A stretch of 64,000 bases of DNA from contig NZ_CAMPFU010000005.1 in assembly GCF_946848805.1 (NCBI RefSeq), forward strand, positions 5,976 to 69,975, written 5' to 3'. The position numbers were made by a program, and so were the translations under genes. Source of the stretch: Deinococcus sp. Marseille-Q6407. Its GTDB lineage: Bacteria > Deinococcota > Deinococci > Deinococcales > Deinococcaceae. The notes beneath the pieces are model-generated. The model made no database searches and had not been told where the DNA came from. It saw only the letters and a list, made by a program, of their open reading frames with translations. This document shows, piece after piece, positions 1 to 8,240 of the stretch; position 1 is the stretch's first letter, and the number at the start of each line of letters is the position of its first letter.

Positions 1-620
1 TCAGTCACCACCAGGTCGGCCAGGCGCCCGTCCAGCAGGCGGCGGACATGCTCAGGGTCCAGGCTGGAGCCGCAGCCGACGCGGTGGGGGCCGAGGGTCC
101 AGATGTCGCCCGGCTGGCTGACGACCAGCACTTCGTCCGGCACGGCAGGGACGTCATCCTCGTCGGCGGTGACGTCCTTATTGGTCATCGCCGGCTCCAG
201 TTCGGCCAGCAGGTCGCGCAGTTCGGCATCGGTACTGCCGGTGCCGAGCAGGCCCAGCTCGGTGTCGTACAACTGCTGCAGCAGGCCGGCCAGGGCCCGG
301 TCGTCGAAGCTGCTCTTACGGGCCGTCAGGTTGTCCGCGAGGGCAATGCGGGCGGCCGATTCGTCGTCCACGTCCACCCAGGCCACGGAGATGGTGGCGA
401 GTCCCGCCTGCTGGGCAGCCTGGAAGGTGTGGTTGCCGGCCAGGACGTACCCCGTGGATTCCTGAACCACGATGGTGCCGTAAAAGCCGTTCACCTGGAT
501 GCTCTCGGCAATGGCTTTCACGTCGCCCTGGTTGTAATTCCGGGGCCAGACCTTCAGTGGGCCACCCTGGACAGGGACTGCGGGGTCCAGGCGTTTGTTG
601 ACCGTCTGCGGCTCACTCAT
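1..620 (-). CDS. ParB-like domain / DNA methyltransferase fusion, partial
   Basis: The reading frame starts with ATG at 620-618 and runs off the left edge of the window. The first ~100 residues resemble a ParB/Sulfiredoxin N-terminal fold (short motifs KVWPRNYNQGD, GFYGTIVVQ, VLAGNHTFQAA). A linker follows, then WTLGPHRVGCGSS and a terminal ADLVVTD, which is how the catalytic DPPY motif of phage-type N6-adenine or N4-cytosine methyltransferases begins. Proteins with a ParB-like domain ahead of a methyltransferase are common in phages and integrative elements. The catalytic DPPY residues lie outside the window, so the methyltransferase call rests on the lead-in sequence. The start overlaps the stop of the 80-aa gene upstream, implying translational coupling. 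Confidence 0.75.
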   Translation of the reverse strand, partial: MSEPQTVNKRLDPAVPVQGGPLKVWPRNYNQGDVKAIAESIQVNGFYGTIVVQESTGYVLAGNHTFQAAQQAGLATISVAWVDVDDESAARIALADNLTARKSSFDDRALAGLLQQLYDTELGLLGTGSTDAELRDLLAELEPAMTNKDVTADEDDVPAVPDEVLVVSQPGDIWTLGPHRVGCGSSLDPEHVRRLLDGRLADLVVT

Positions 621-855
621 CCTTGCCTCCGGCGTGCATGTAGGGGCGGGCGCTGCGGTAATCCAGCTCATCTTCTAAGGCCAGGCGGTGGCGGGCGGGC
701 AGCTGGGAAGAATGCTCGGCCCAGTCGCGCAGGTTGTCCCAGCTCACACCACGCAGGTACATGCGGAAGGCCGCCGGGGTAGGGAAGAGGTAGGCGGCGT
801 AGGCGATATGCTCCGGCGCACGTGGATCGCGCCGGCGAATGCGGGGTTTAAACAC
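613..855 (-). CDS. small basic hypothetical protein, coupled to the methyltransferase
   Basis: 80 aa, starting with GTG at 855 after a GGAGGG ribosome-binding site. It is rich in Arg (RIRRRDPRAPEH) with the pattern YLRGVSWDNLRDWAEH, which looks helical. No family is recognised. Its TGA stop (613-615) overlaps the ATG of the next gene (618-620), the same coupling used throughout the minus-strand gene train at 5.9-15 kb, so it is probably a real member of that element. Confidence 0.55.
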   Translation of the reverse strand: MFKPRIRRRDPRAPEHIAYAAYLFPTPAAFRMYLRGVSWDNLRDWAEHSSQLPARHRLALEDELDYRSARPYMHAGGKDE

Positions 856-871
856 GTGCCCTCCAAGGCAA

Positions 872-902
872 AGCCCCCCGAACCTGAACGGAACGGGGGG
901 CT
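872..902 (-). terminator. GC-rich hairpin, probable terminator
   Basis: Nine-base arms AGCCCCCCG (872-880) and CGGGGGGCT (894-902) enclose a 13-nt loop. On the minus strand the hairpin lies about 75 nt past the stop of the exported-protein gene ending at 976 and is followed by a weak T-rich stretch. It separates that gene from the coupled pair at 855 and downstream. Confidence 0.5.
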
Positions 903-975
903 GGGTTATGGTGTCTACAGATACACTTCGCTATAGTAAAAAGATTTTAGCTGAATTTGGGGAAGGGTGCAAGGG

Positions 976-1443
976 CTACGACTTTTGGCAGAAGGTCTTG
1001 GCGATTACGTCACCAATGGACTTGGCAAAGTCGGCCTCTATCGGGGCGTTCCAGACAATCCTGGCGGGTTCTTGATCAAGATTCAGCAGCACCTTGTTGC
1101 GGAAGTTCACGTCGTAAATAACCAGGCGGGCTTCCCCTATACGCGACGAGCTTCTGCCCTGATAGTTCTCCCAATACTCCGCGTCGCCTTTGATGCCGAT
1201 GCTGGCAAGGTCAACCAAGTCATGGGAGTAGTCGGGAACCACCTGAAAGCCGCGCCGTGTTAAGTCGTCACGCAGAGCTTCGGTCAGTTCGTAACCGGCG
1301 GTGCCGCCCATCCTTTCCACCGTGATACCTAGAACGGGGAAGGCCTTGGCTGCGCAAGTCTGGACGGCCGGGGCAGTGACCTTCAGTTGAGCGTGCGCGG
1401 CGCCAAGGGTGGAGAGCAAAAGTGCAAGGAAAATGCGTTTCAC
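976..1443 (-). CDS. exported protein of unknown function
   Basis: 155 aa beginning MKRIFLALLLSTLGAAHA, a clear Sec signal peptide with an AHA cleavage site. The mature part has two cysteines (QTCAAK near the N-terminus, FCQKS at the C-terminus) that could form a disulfide. The motif EALRDDLTRRGFQVVPDY resembles small periplasmic proteins of unknown function. The GTG start at 1443 follows TACATT (1455-1450) by 6 nt (GAGGGC), which could serve as a leaderless -10 box or as a short ribosome-binding site. It is divergent from the restriction enzyme gene at 1525. Confidence 0.6.
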   Translation of the reverse strand: MKRIFLALLLSTLGAAHAQLKVTAPAVQTCAAKAFPVLGITVERMGGTAGYELTEALRDDLTRRGFQVVPDYSHDLVDLASIGIKGDAEYWENYQGRSSSRIGEARLVIYDVNFRNKVLLNLDQEPARIVWNAPIEADFAKSIGDVIAKTFCQKS

Positions 1444-1524
1444 GCCCTCAATGTACGCCGTATAGGCTGGCGATCATGCTCCAAATGTGCTCTGGGTCAT
1501 CTCACCAACCGCTACCCTGAAGGG

Positions 1525-4287
1525 GTGAACCCGCAGGATTTTGCCGACAAGTGGCGCCAGCTCGCGCCCCACACCTCCGAGCGTGCCGGCTACCAGGAAC
1601 ATTTCCGTGACCTGTGCGCCCTGGTCGGTGAGCCGACCCCCAGCAGCGACACCACCGGCCAGGACTACGCCTTCGAGAAAGCCGTCAAGAAGGCGGGGAC
1701 CGGCGAGCAGGGGTTTGCCGACGTGTTCAAACGCGGCCACTTCATCTGCGAGTACAAGGCCAAGGGCAAGAGCCTGGGCAAAGCCCTGCAGCAGGCGCTC
1801 CTCTATGCCCGCGAGCTGGACAACCCGCCGCTCCTGATCGTCAGCGACCTGAACCACACCGAGGTCCACACCAACTTCACCGGCAGCAGCCCGCGCCGCT
1901 TCGACCTGAGCCTGGACGACATCACTTACGACCGTCCCGTGGCCGGTGACCTGACTGCCCTGCAGATTTTGCGCGCCGCCTTCACCGACCCGGCCCGGCT
2001 GGACCCCCGGCAGCTGCGTGAGCGGGTCACCCAGGACGCCACCGCGAAGATTGGTGAGGTCGCTGCCAGCCTCAGAAAGAGTGAGGCGGGCAGCCAGACC
2101 CAGATTGCCCACTTCCTGATGCGGGTGGTCTTCGCCATGTTCTCTGAGGACGTGGGCCTGTTGGAACGCGGGCTGCTCACCCGGCTGCTGGAGGCGGCCC
2201 GGCGCAACCCAGCCCAGAGTCAGGGGCTGTTCAGTCAGCTGTTCGGGGCCATGCGGGGCGGGGGGTACTTCGGTGTCTCGGAGATTCGTCACTTCAACGG
2301 CGGTCTGTTCGACGATGACTCGGCATTGCCCCTGACCGTAGAGCAGATAGACGACCTGCTGGCGGCGGCGCGGCTGGACTGGTCGGAGGTGGAGCCGGCC
2401 ATCTTCGGCACGCTGTTCGAGGGCAGCCTGGAGAAAGACGTACGGAAGAAGCGCGGCGCGCACTACACCGGGGTGCAGGACATTCTGCGGATCGTGGAGC
2501 CGGTGATCATGCAGCCACTGCGCCGGGAGTGGGAGGCAGTGAAGGCGGAGGCAGAAGCGCAGGCCCAGAAGCGTGGGGGGAAGCGCAGGGCCCTGGAGAC
2601 GGTGCAGGCGTTCCGGGAGCGGCTGGGGGCGGTGCGGGTGCTGGACCCGGCCTGCGGGTCGGGCAACTTTCTGGTGGTGGCGCTGACCCTGCTGCTGGAT
2701 CTGGATCAGGAGACGCGAGTAACGGCGATGGAACTGGGGGCGGGAGCTTTCGATGTGCCGCCGATTGTCCATCCCCGGCAGTTTCATGGGATTGAGATTG
2801 AGCCGTTCGCGCATGAGCTGGCGAGTGTGAGTATCTGGATTGCCTTCTTCCAGTGGCAGGCCGCGCACGGGGGCCAGTGGCCGACGCCGGTGCTGCAGCG
2901 GCTGCACACGATTGAGAACCGGGACGCGCTGCTGAATGAGGACGGGACGGAAGCCGCGTGGCCGCAGGCAGACTTCATCGTGGGCAACCCACCGTTTCTG
3001 GGGGACAAGAAACTGAAGCGGGTGCTGGGGGATGACTACGTGGCCGCCCTGCGGGGAGCCTATGGTGAGCGGCTACCGGGTCAGAGTGATCTGGTTTGCT
3101 ACTGGCCGGAGAAGGCCCGCGCACTGATTGAGGCAGGTGAAGTGCGAGCTGCTGGCTTCGTGACCACCAACTCCATTCGGGGCGGGAAGAACCGGACGGT
3201 GCTGGAGCGCATCAAGGAGACAGGTGACCTGTTCATGGCCTGGAGCGATGAGCCCTGGTTACAGGACGGGGCAGCAGTGCGGGTGAGCCTGTTCGGCTTT
3301 GATGGGGGTCAGGAGAAGGAGAAGATCTTGAACGGTCAGCCGGTGGCCGCCATCAATGCCGACCTGAGCAGCCGAGTGGACGTGAATCAGGCGGTGCCCC
3401 TAAAGGAGAATGAGGGACTGGCCTTCATCGGTACCCAGAAGGGTGGCAAGTTCGAGATTTCAGCCGCGCAAGCAGAGCGTTGGCTGCGGTTGCCTAATCC
3501 GGATGGGGTGAGCAATGCCGATGTGATTCGCCCCTGGGTGAACGGGATGGACCTGACCCGGCGACCCAGGGGCATGTACATTATTGATTTCAATCAAATG
3601 ACGGAGTCTGAGGCGGCCCGCTACGTGGAGCCGTTCGAGTACGTGCGGCGGGAGATTAAGCCAGGGCGGGACGTCAGCAAGGATGCGCCATCTAGAGAAA
3701 GGTGGTGGTTGCATCAGCGTTCCCGGCCAGAAATGCGGGAAGCTTTCCAGAGCCTGAAACGCTATATCGCCATTGCCCGTCTGGCCAAACACCTCCTACC
3801 GGTCTGGATGGACGTGGGCACCTTGCCTGACAGTCAGGTGGTGGCTGTGGCTGCTGACTCCGATTTCACCTTTGGCGTGCTGAACTCTTCCATCCATGCC
3901 CAGTGGGCCAGAACGATGGGAACCGCGTTGGAGGACCGCCCCCGCTATACCCCATCTACCTGTTTCCAGACCTTCCCGTTTCCCCGGCCCACGCCTGAGC
4001 AGCGGGCTGAAGTGGAGAAGTGGGCGCGGTATCTGGACAGTGTGCGCAGCAGCTTGCTGGCCGAGGACGGTGCAACCCTCACCGGCATCTACAACGGGCT
4101 GGAGTCTTTACGGGAGAATCCCGATTCCGGCCACCCCGTCATGCCTCTGCTGACTGCCCACACCCGCCTGGACGAAGCCGTGGCCGCCGCATACGGCTGG
4201 GAGTGGCCGCTCACTGAGGAAGAGGTATTAGGGCGGCTGCTGGCATTGAACGGAGAACGGGCACATGCAAATTTAGTCACACGGTAA
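1525..4287 (+). CDS. MmeI-like single-chain restriction-modification enzyme (type IIL/IIG)
   Basis: Using the GTG at 1525 the protein has 920 aa, the usual length of the MmeI family. An upstream in-frame TTG at 1387 would run back over the divergent exported-protein gene, so I prefer 1525. An N-terminal nuclease motif D66...E76-x-K78 (FADVF, CEYKAKGKS) has the same 10-residue spacing as the known MmeI catalytic residues. A helical connector follows, then methyltransferase motif I DPACGSGNF (from ~373), motif IV NPPFLG (from ~488), and a C-terminal target-recognition region ending FQTFPFPRPT and beyond. Such enzymes methylate one adenine-containing strand and cut at a distance. It appears intact. 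It sits 24 bp upstream of tcmP and is likely cotranscribed with it. The recognition sequence cannot be read from the sequence. Confidence 0.9.
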   Translation: MNPQDFADKWRQLAPHTSERAGYQEHFRDLCALVGEPTPSSDTTGQDYAFEKAVKKAGTGEQGFADVFKRGHFICEYKAKGKSLGKALQQALLYARELDNPPLLIVSDLNHTEVHTNFTGSSPRRFDLSLDDITYDRPVAGDLTALQILRAAFTDPARLDPRQLRERVTQDATAKIGEVAASLRKSEAGSQTQIAHFLMRVVFAMFSEDVGLLERGLLTRLLEAARRNPAQSQGLFSQLFGAMRGGGYFGVSEIRHFNGGLFDDDSALPLTVEQIDDLLAAARLDWSEVEPAIFGTLFEGSLEKDVRKKRGAHYTGVQDILRIVEPVIMQPLRREWEAVKAEAEAQAQKRGGKRRALETVQAFRERLGAVRVLDPACGSGNFLVVALTLLLDLDQETRVTAMELGAGAFDVPPIVHPRQFHGIEIEPFAHELASVSIWIAFFQWQAAHGGQWPTPVLQRLHTIENRDALLNEDGTEAAWPQADFIVGNPPFLGDKKLKRVLGDDYVAALRGAYGERLPGQSDLVCYWPEKARALIEAGEVRAAGFVTTNSIRGGKNRTVLERIKETGDLFMAWSDEPWLQDGAAVRVSLFGFDGGQEKEKILNGQPVAAINADLSSRVDVNQAVPLKENEGLAFIGTQKGGKFEISAAQAERWLRLPNPDGVSNADVIRPWVNGMDLTRRPRGMYIIDFNQMTESEAARYVEPFEYVRREIKPGRDVSKDAPSRERWWLHQRSRPEMREAFQSLKRYIAIARLAKHLLPVWMDVGTLPDSQVVAVAADSDFTFGVLNSSIHAQWARTMGTALEDRPRYTPSTCFQTFPFPRPTPEQRAEVEKWARYLDSVRSSLLAEDGATLTGIYNGLESLRENPDSGHPVMPLLTAHTRLDEAVAAAYGWEWPLTEEEVLGRLLALNGERAHANLVTR

Positions 4288-4311
4288 GACAGACAGTGAA
4301 ATACTTGGACT

Positions 4312-5157
4312 ATGCCAAAGCGCACTGAGGGGGAAGGGACGTCTAGACGAGGGCATGTGTGGACGGCAGACAAGCTTGAATTCCTAGAGAGGTATCTGCC
4401 GGCTTTCCAGCTGGCCTGCAAGCGATTCTGGAATGAGCAGGAAGGCCATACCAACACGTATTACGTCGATGGTTTCGCAGGTCCTGGGAAGAATGACATT
4501 AATGGCGTGCTACGCAAGGGATCACCCCTCATAGCGGCCAGCGTGAAGCCTCCGTTCAAAGAGTACTTCCTCATCGAGAAGGGTCTCAAAAACGTCAATC
4601 AGTTGAAGGCAGAGCTTGCGGCGGATGAATACAGCGGCATCCGTCAGCATATCCACCTTCAACGTGGGGACTTCAATAAGGAAGTGGCGTCCATCCTGCG
4701 GCAGATGCAGCGCAACCTGCCCACCTTCTACCTGATGGACCCCGAAGGCCTAGAGCTGGAGTGGGAGACAGTGCGGCAAATCGGTGATCGCCCAAAGGCA
4801 GACCTATTCATTCTCGTCTCCGCAGGTGGCGTAACTCGCTGCGCAGGAAGCCCTCCGACGCACGACAGGGTGACACAGTTTTACGGGCACGAGCGTTGGC
4901 GTCCTATCGCAGAAGGACTTAACCCCCAGACCGTAATGCGTCAATCTAAATTTGAAGCCTTTCTGGAACTGTACTTGGAGGGCCTGCGAGGCCTCGGGTT
5001 CAGCCACGTTGAGCGCTACTTGATTGCGACCAACAGCAAGAACAGCAACCTTCACACCCTCGTGTTCGCCTCAAAGAATGGTACGGCCCTGCGCATTGCC
5101 GAGGACATTCTGAAGAAGATTGAGCGGGATAAGCAGGGAATGGACCGCTTGTTCTAA
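4312..5157 (+). CDS. tcmP: three-Cys-motif partner protein TcmP
   Basis: 281 aa. The motif YVDGFAGPGKN (near residue 50) and the later YLMDPEGLELEWETV and HTLVFASKNGTALRIAEDILKKI match the TcmP family. These proteins have a Rossmann-like, methyltransferase-like fold and occur beside three-Cys-motif Gp37/Gp68 proteins. Here the partner is encoded convergently, with one base between the two stop codons. The biochemical activity of TcmP is not known to me. The family is seen in defence islands and phage-like elements, which fits its position directly after an MmeI-like enzyme. Confidence 0.85.
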   Translation: MPKRTEGEGTSRRGHVWTADKLEFLERYLPAFQLACKRFWNEQEGHTNTYYVDGFAGPGKNDINGVLRKGSPLIAASVKPPFKEYFLIEKGLKNVNQLKAELAADEYSGIRQHIHLQRGDFNKEVASILRQMQRNLPTFYLMDPEGLELEWETVRQIGDRPKADLFILVSAGGVTRCAGSPPTHDRVTQFYGHERWRPIAEGLNPQTVMRQSKFEAFLELYLEGLRGLGFSHVERYLIATNSKNSNLHTLVFASKNGTALRIAEDILKKIERDKQGMDRLF

Positions 5158-5158
5158 G

Positions 5159-5875
5159 TCAATCTGCCGCCGAAGGTAGAGGTCTGGGCATCTGGCTCCA
5201 CTCCATTCCATCCAACAGGCGTCCGTTCGATTTAGGGCGGGCGCCTCCCCATTGCTTGTGGAAGAAGGCCACATCGGCGGACAAGCACTGATCACGGATA
5301 CTCCGCACCCAGTCTGGGTCTATCGGGCGATGCTTTGCGCCCGATTCCCCACCAGTAATGACCCAGTGGATGCCCTCAAGATTCAGGTCCAGGGGGCCGA
5401 GCAGAGGCTCACAAGAGAGAAAACGTACTGAGCAAGGCACCGTGCGTAGAGCGTCCACGCGATGAACATATTTTTGCGTCTCGACGGAGACGCCCATCCA
5501 GACATTGTCAGGCCAATCCAGATAGGGCGCCAGCTCTTGCATCCGCTCAGCACGCTTAGTCAACACCTGAAAAATATGCTGGGGGCAATCCGCCATGACC
5601 TCGAAGATTTGCTGCAGGTAAGACAGTGGCATCTGTTCGTGGAAAAGGTCCGACATAGAGTTCACGAAAATTCTGCTGGGCTTTTTCCACGACCTGGGCT
5701 GTTGCAACCGGTCCTCGTGAAGAGTGAAGGCAAAGCCGTTCGGGAACGTCCCCTTGAAGCGGCGAGTAATCTCTTCCGCATAGCAATGCTTGCAGCCGGG
5801 GGAGACCTTGTTGCACCCAGTCGTTGGGTTCCAAGTCTTGTCAGTCCACTCAATCCCGGTTTTCGTACTTGCCAT
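5159..5875 (-). CDS. three-Cys-motif protein, phage Gp37/Gp68 family (DUF5131), radical-SAM-like
   Basis: 238 aa from ATG 5875, which has GGAGAAATAT upstream; a TTG at 5887 is less likely. The N-terminus TGIEWTDKTWNPTTGC is followed by C-N-K-V-S-P-G-C-K-H-C, a CxxxxxxCxxC cluster like that used by radical-SAM-related proteins to bind a 4Fe-4S centre. Further family motifs are FVNSMSDLFH, QVLTKRAERM, WMGVSVE, RFLSCEPLLGP and VITGGESG. It is the expected partner of TcmP. Its substrate is unknown. Confidence 0.88.
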   Translation of the reverse strand: MASTKTGIEWTDKTWNPTTGCNKVSPGCKHCYAEEITRRFKGTFPNGFAFTLHEDRLQQPRSWKKPSRIFVNSMSDLFHEQMPLSYLQQIFEVMADCPQHIFQVLTKRAERMQELAPYLDWPDNVWMGVSVETQKYVHRVDALRTVPCSVRFLSCEPLLGPLDLNLEGIHWVITGGESGAKHRPIDPDWVRSIRDQCLSADVAFFHKQWGGARPKSNGRLLDGMEWSQMPRPLPSAAD

Positions 5876-5904
5876 ATATTTCTCCAAACTTACGATTTAG
5901 ACGA

Positions 5905-5910
5905 AGTATA
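5905..5910 (-). promoter_or_regulatory. -10 element upstream of the three-Cys gene
   Basis: TATACT on the minus strand, 29 nt upstream of the ATG at 5875, is a good -10 match. I see no convincing -35 at the usual spacing. It would drive the three-Cys gene on its own, independently of the gene train that ends at 5954. Confidence 0.4.
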
Positions 5911-5953
5911 ACTGACTGTGCCCTGTTAAATCTGAGCACTTGAGTAGGATTAT

Positions 5954-7042
5954 TCACTGCGGCGCCCGGGCCTCCATCACCAGGCTCAGCCGCAGCGCTT
6001 CCAGGGCCTTGAGCGCCTCCGGGAAGCGCTTCTTCACGTGGTCACGCACCACCAGGCTGCCCTTGTGGCTGCGGTACACCAGCTCTTGTGGGTCCGTCTT
6101 CGACCCCGGCTTACTCTCTGCCCGCGTCAGCAGCGCCACCAGCTGGCGCCAGGCTTCGGCGTCCACCGCCAGCCCTGACTGCACCTCAATTTCCCGGCCA
6201 TTCACCACTTCCACCGTGGCGCCGCGCTCATCCCAGACAGCCACCAGGTTGAACGTGTAGCGCCGCAGCGGGTGCCCTGGCGTATAGGGGTCTGGCTGCT
6301 CAATCCAGAAGGTCTCCGTGTCATGCCAGCGGCCGGTGTTCTGGTGCTCACGGCGGGCCAGGCGGTACCGGCGCTCATGGGTCCAGTAGGCAGCCTCGGC
6401 GGCGTATGCCCGCTCGGCCAGGTCCAGGGCCTGCATGGGGTGGCCGGCCAGCACCGCGTGGGTCACTTGCCGGGTCAGCGCATGGAAGGTCTGGAACGCC
6501 TCGGCCATGCGGGCGCTGTTCCCGTCGGCGGCCGTCAGGGTGGGCCTGTGGCCCCGGTCCCGGTAGCCCTGCCCCGTGTAGAGGGCGTGGGCGATGCGGT
6601 TGACCGTCTCGCGCTGCTCCTGCGTAGAGGGCGGCAGGTGCAGGGTCCACGCCTTGTCCGTGCGGCCCACGTAGAGTTCGGCAGCGTTGGGGCAGGGGCA
6701 GCGGTAGGCGCGGTCGGCGTGCTCTGGCTTGATCGGCAGTTCGCGGCCACAGCCACGCACGGGGCAGACAGCGCAGTGGGTGGACTGCGGCAGCTGGCGC
6801 TGGCGGGGTTCGGCGGCCAGCAGGCGGGCCTGGGTCAGCACCCCCTGCGGATCATCCTCCGCGAGTCGGGCTGCGAAGTCCTGGACCTGCCGGTCATGAT
6901 CGGCCAGCTCCGAGCGCATGACAGCGGCCTCTGCGCTGTCCTCATCCATGTCGGCCAGCAGCGCCTGCCGTTGCAGGGCCGCCCGGCAGACCTTGACCAG
7001 CTCTCCGAAGCCTTCAGGGGGCTGAAAGGGAGCCTTACTCAC
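5954..7042 (-). CDS. zinc-ribbon-containing protein of a phage-like gene train
   Basis: 362 aa from GTG 7042, whose start overlaps the stop (7035-7037) of the gene upstream. Near residue 80-115 there is a probable zinc-binding region: CAVCPVRGCGRELPIKPEH followed by YRCPCP. The rest has short charged helices (ALTRQVTHAVLAGHPMQA, RFPEALKALEALRLSLV). No family is recognised. It is the last gene of the overlapping minus-strand series from 15.0 kb. It may be a nucleic-acid-binding accessory protein; that is inference from the zinc ribbon only. Confidence 0.65.
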   Translation of the reverse strand: MSKAPFQPPEGFGELVKVCRAALQRQALLADMDEDSAEAAVMRSELADHDRQVQDFAARLAEDDPQGVLTQARLLAAEPRQRQLPQSTHCAVCPVRGCGRELPIKPEHADRAYRCPCPNAAELYVGRTDKAWTLHLPPSTQEQRETVNRIAHALYTGQGYRDRGHRPTLTAADGNSARMAEAFQTFHALTRQVTHAVLAGHPMQALDLAERAYAAEAAYWTHERRYRLARREHQNTGRWHDTETFWIEQPDPYTPGHPLRRYTFNLVAVWDERGATVEVVNGREIEVQSGLAVDAEAWRQLVALLTRAESKPGSKTDPQELVYRSHKGSLVVRDHVKKRFPEALKALEALRLSLVMEARAPQ

Positions 7043-7547
7043 CCGCAGCCTCCTGGGCAAGAATGCGCCGCGCCAATTTCTGGACGGAGGGCAGGCCGTG
7101 CACAGCGTCGTAGAACGCCTCCTGGGCATTACCCGCAGCGGCCATTCCAGCTTCCAGCAACCGGACGGTCAGGGCCTGCTCGGTGGTCAGCGGGGCATGG
7201 AGGTCGCGGGGAGAGTCGGCACGGCTGTCGAGGACCAGGCGCCCGCTGCGCCGGGGCGGCGCGGGCTCTGCAGGGCCGTCCGGGATGGGCGGAGCGGGCT
7301 GGAACTGGGGAGAGCTACGGGTCACCGACTGCGCGCCCAGGCCCCGCAGGCTCTCCACCGTGGCGGGCTGAAACTGGACCACGGGTGGCCGCGCATCTCG
7401 CTCACCGCTCAGCCAGGCCTGAGCCTCGGCCACGTCGGCTGCCGTGTCCTGCTCGTGGGGGTCAGGGAGGGGCGTGGGCTGGGCTGGACGCGGTTGCTGA
7501 GCCAGCTGCCTGAGGACGTCACGCTGCATTTTCTTGGATTTGGACAT
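7035..7547 (-). CDS. hypothetical protein with disordered Pro-rich centre
   Basis: 170 aa starting MSKSKKMQRDVLRQLAQ with a basic N-terminus. A Pro/Ala-rich low-complexity middle follows, then a helical C-terminus (ALTVRLLEAGMAAAGNAQEAF, VQKLARRILAQEAAGE). The stop overlaps the GTG of the zinc-ribbon gene (GGTGAGTAA), so the two are translationally coupled. No known domain is recognised. Confidence 0.6.
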   Translation of the reverse strand: MSKSKKMQRDVLRQLAQQPRPAQPTPLPDPHEQDTAADVAEAQAWLSGERDARPPVVQFQPATVESLRGLGAQSVTRSSPQFQPAPPIPDGPAEPAPPRRSGRLVLDSRADSPRDLHAPLTTEQALTVRLLEAGMAAAGNAQEAFYDAVHGLPSVQKLARRILAQEAAGE

Positions 7548-7616
7548 GGGAGTACCTCGGAAAAAGAAAGACGCGCCCAGGGTGGGCGCGCGGCGGAAGG
7601 GGAGCGCAGAACAGAA

Positions 7617-7856
7617 CTACACAGGCTTGCCTCTGTGGACCGCCTCCTCGGCAATCCACATGTAGCAACGACACTGCGGCGCGGTCAGCAGGTTGCTGCC
7701 GCCGTAGCTCTCGGTGGCTGGTCCGGTCAGGCCAGGGCGGTAGCCGGCGGGGCCACCTGCGCCGCAGGGCCGCCAGGTCTGGTACTCGGTGGCCTCGCAG
7801 CGGTCAGGCTTCTGCCGGCGGCGCCATAGGTCCCTGGTGGCTGCAGGTCTTCTCGC
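7617..7856 (-). pseudogene. possible small Cys-containing protein, frame-disrupted or +1-shifted
   Basis: An 80-codon open frame immediately follows the stop of the 127-aa gene, in that gene's frame, but has no ATG, GTG or TTG near its 5' end. Its residues look coding: PDRCEATEYQTWRPCGAGG and then APQCRCYMWIAEEAVHRG. In another frame a GTG at 7860 starts VSEKTCSHQGPMAPPAEA and stops. Joining the two by a frameshift near GAAGCCTGACC would give a Cys-rich protein of about 80 aa. It could be a programmed frameshift, a sequencing error or a decayed gene. Confidence 0.3.
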
Positions 7857-8240
7857 TCACCGCTTCCCGCCCTTGATGATGTCCTGGGCGGTCAGGCGGT
7901 AACGCCGGGCCATCAGCCGCACGTGTAGTACGTCGATCCAGTCGAAGACCCGCAGCCACCAGGGACCGGCGAGCCACTCGCTGTAATTGAGTCCGTCCAG
8001 TTTTTCCTGCACCAGATGCACGGCCCGCGCTCGCTGCGGCTGATGGTTGTCGTCCATATACTGGCCGTACTTCCGCACGCCGATGCGCTCGCGCTCCAGT
8101 ACCGCTGGGGCCAGATCCGGCGGCAGCCTGGCGGCCACCCGCTGCGCGATGCGCGGGCGGTGGCCCTCCTGGGCCGCCTTCTCTTCCAGGCTCTGCCACG
8201 CCGCGCTCAGGCTGCGGTCCAGTTCGGGATCGCGGCTCAT
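7857..8240 (-). CDS. phage-like protein, possibly MazG/dATP-pyrophosphohydrolase related
   Basis: 127 aa. The core RERIGVRKYGQYM...ARAVHLVQEKLDGLNYSEWL resembles the pattern RxxxGxxKYG...HLxEExLDxxxY of all-alpha nucleotide pyrophosphohydrolase-like phage proteins, though the acidic pairs expected of an active enzyme are only partly present. The C-terminus is WIDVLHVRLMARRYRLTAQDIIKGG. Its start overlaps the stop of the upstream MazG-like gene by 4 nt. The family call is tentative; membership of the coupled gene train is clear. Confidence 0.6.
   Translation of the reverse strand: MSRDPELDRSLSAAWQSLEEKAAQEGHRPRIAQRVAARLPPDLAPAVLERERIGVRKYGQYMDDNHQPQRARAVHLVQEKLDGLNYSEWLAGPWWLRVFDWIDVLHVRLMARRYRLTAQDIIKGGKR

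Noticed and set aside
48..782. 244-aa plus-strand frame
   Set aside because: It is antisense to the ParB/methyltransferase frame, which has recognisable motifs; high GC leaves the opposite strand open.
1474..2907. 477-aa minus-strand frame opposite the MmeI-like gene
   Set aside because: Composition is Pro/Arg/His/Gln-rich with no motifs; a shadow of the plus-strand enzyme.
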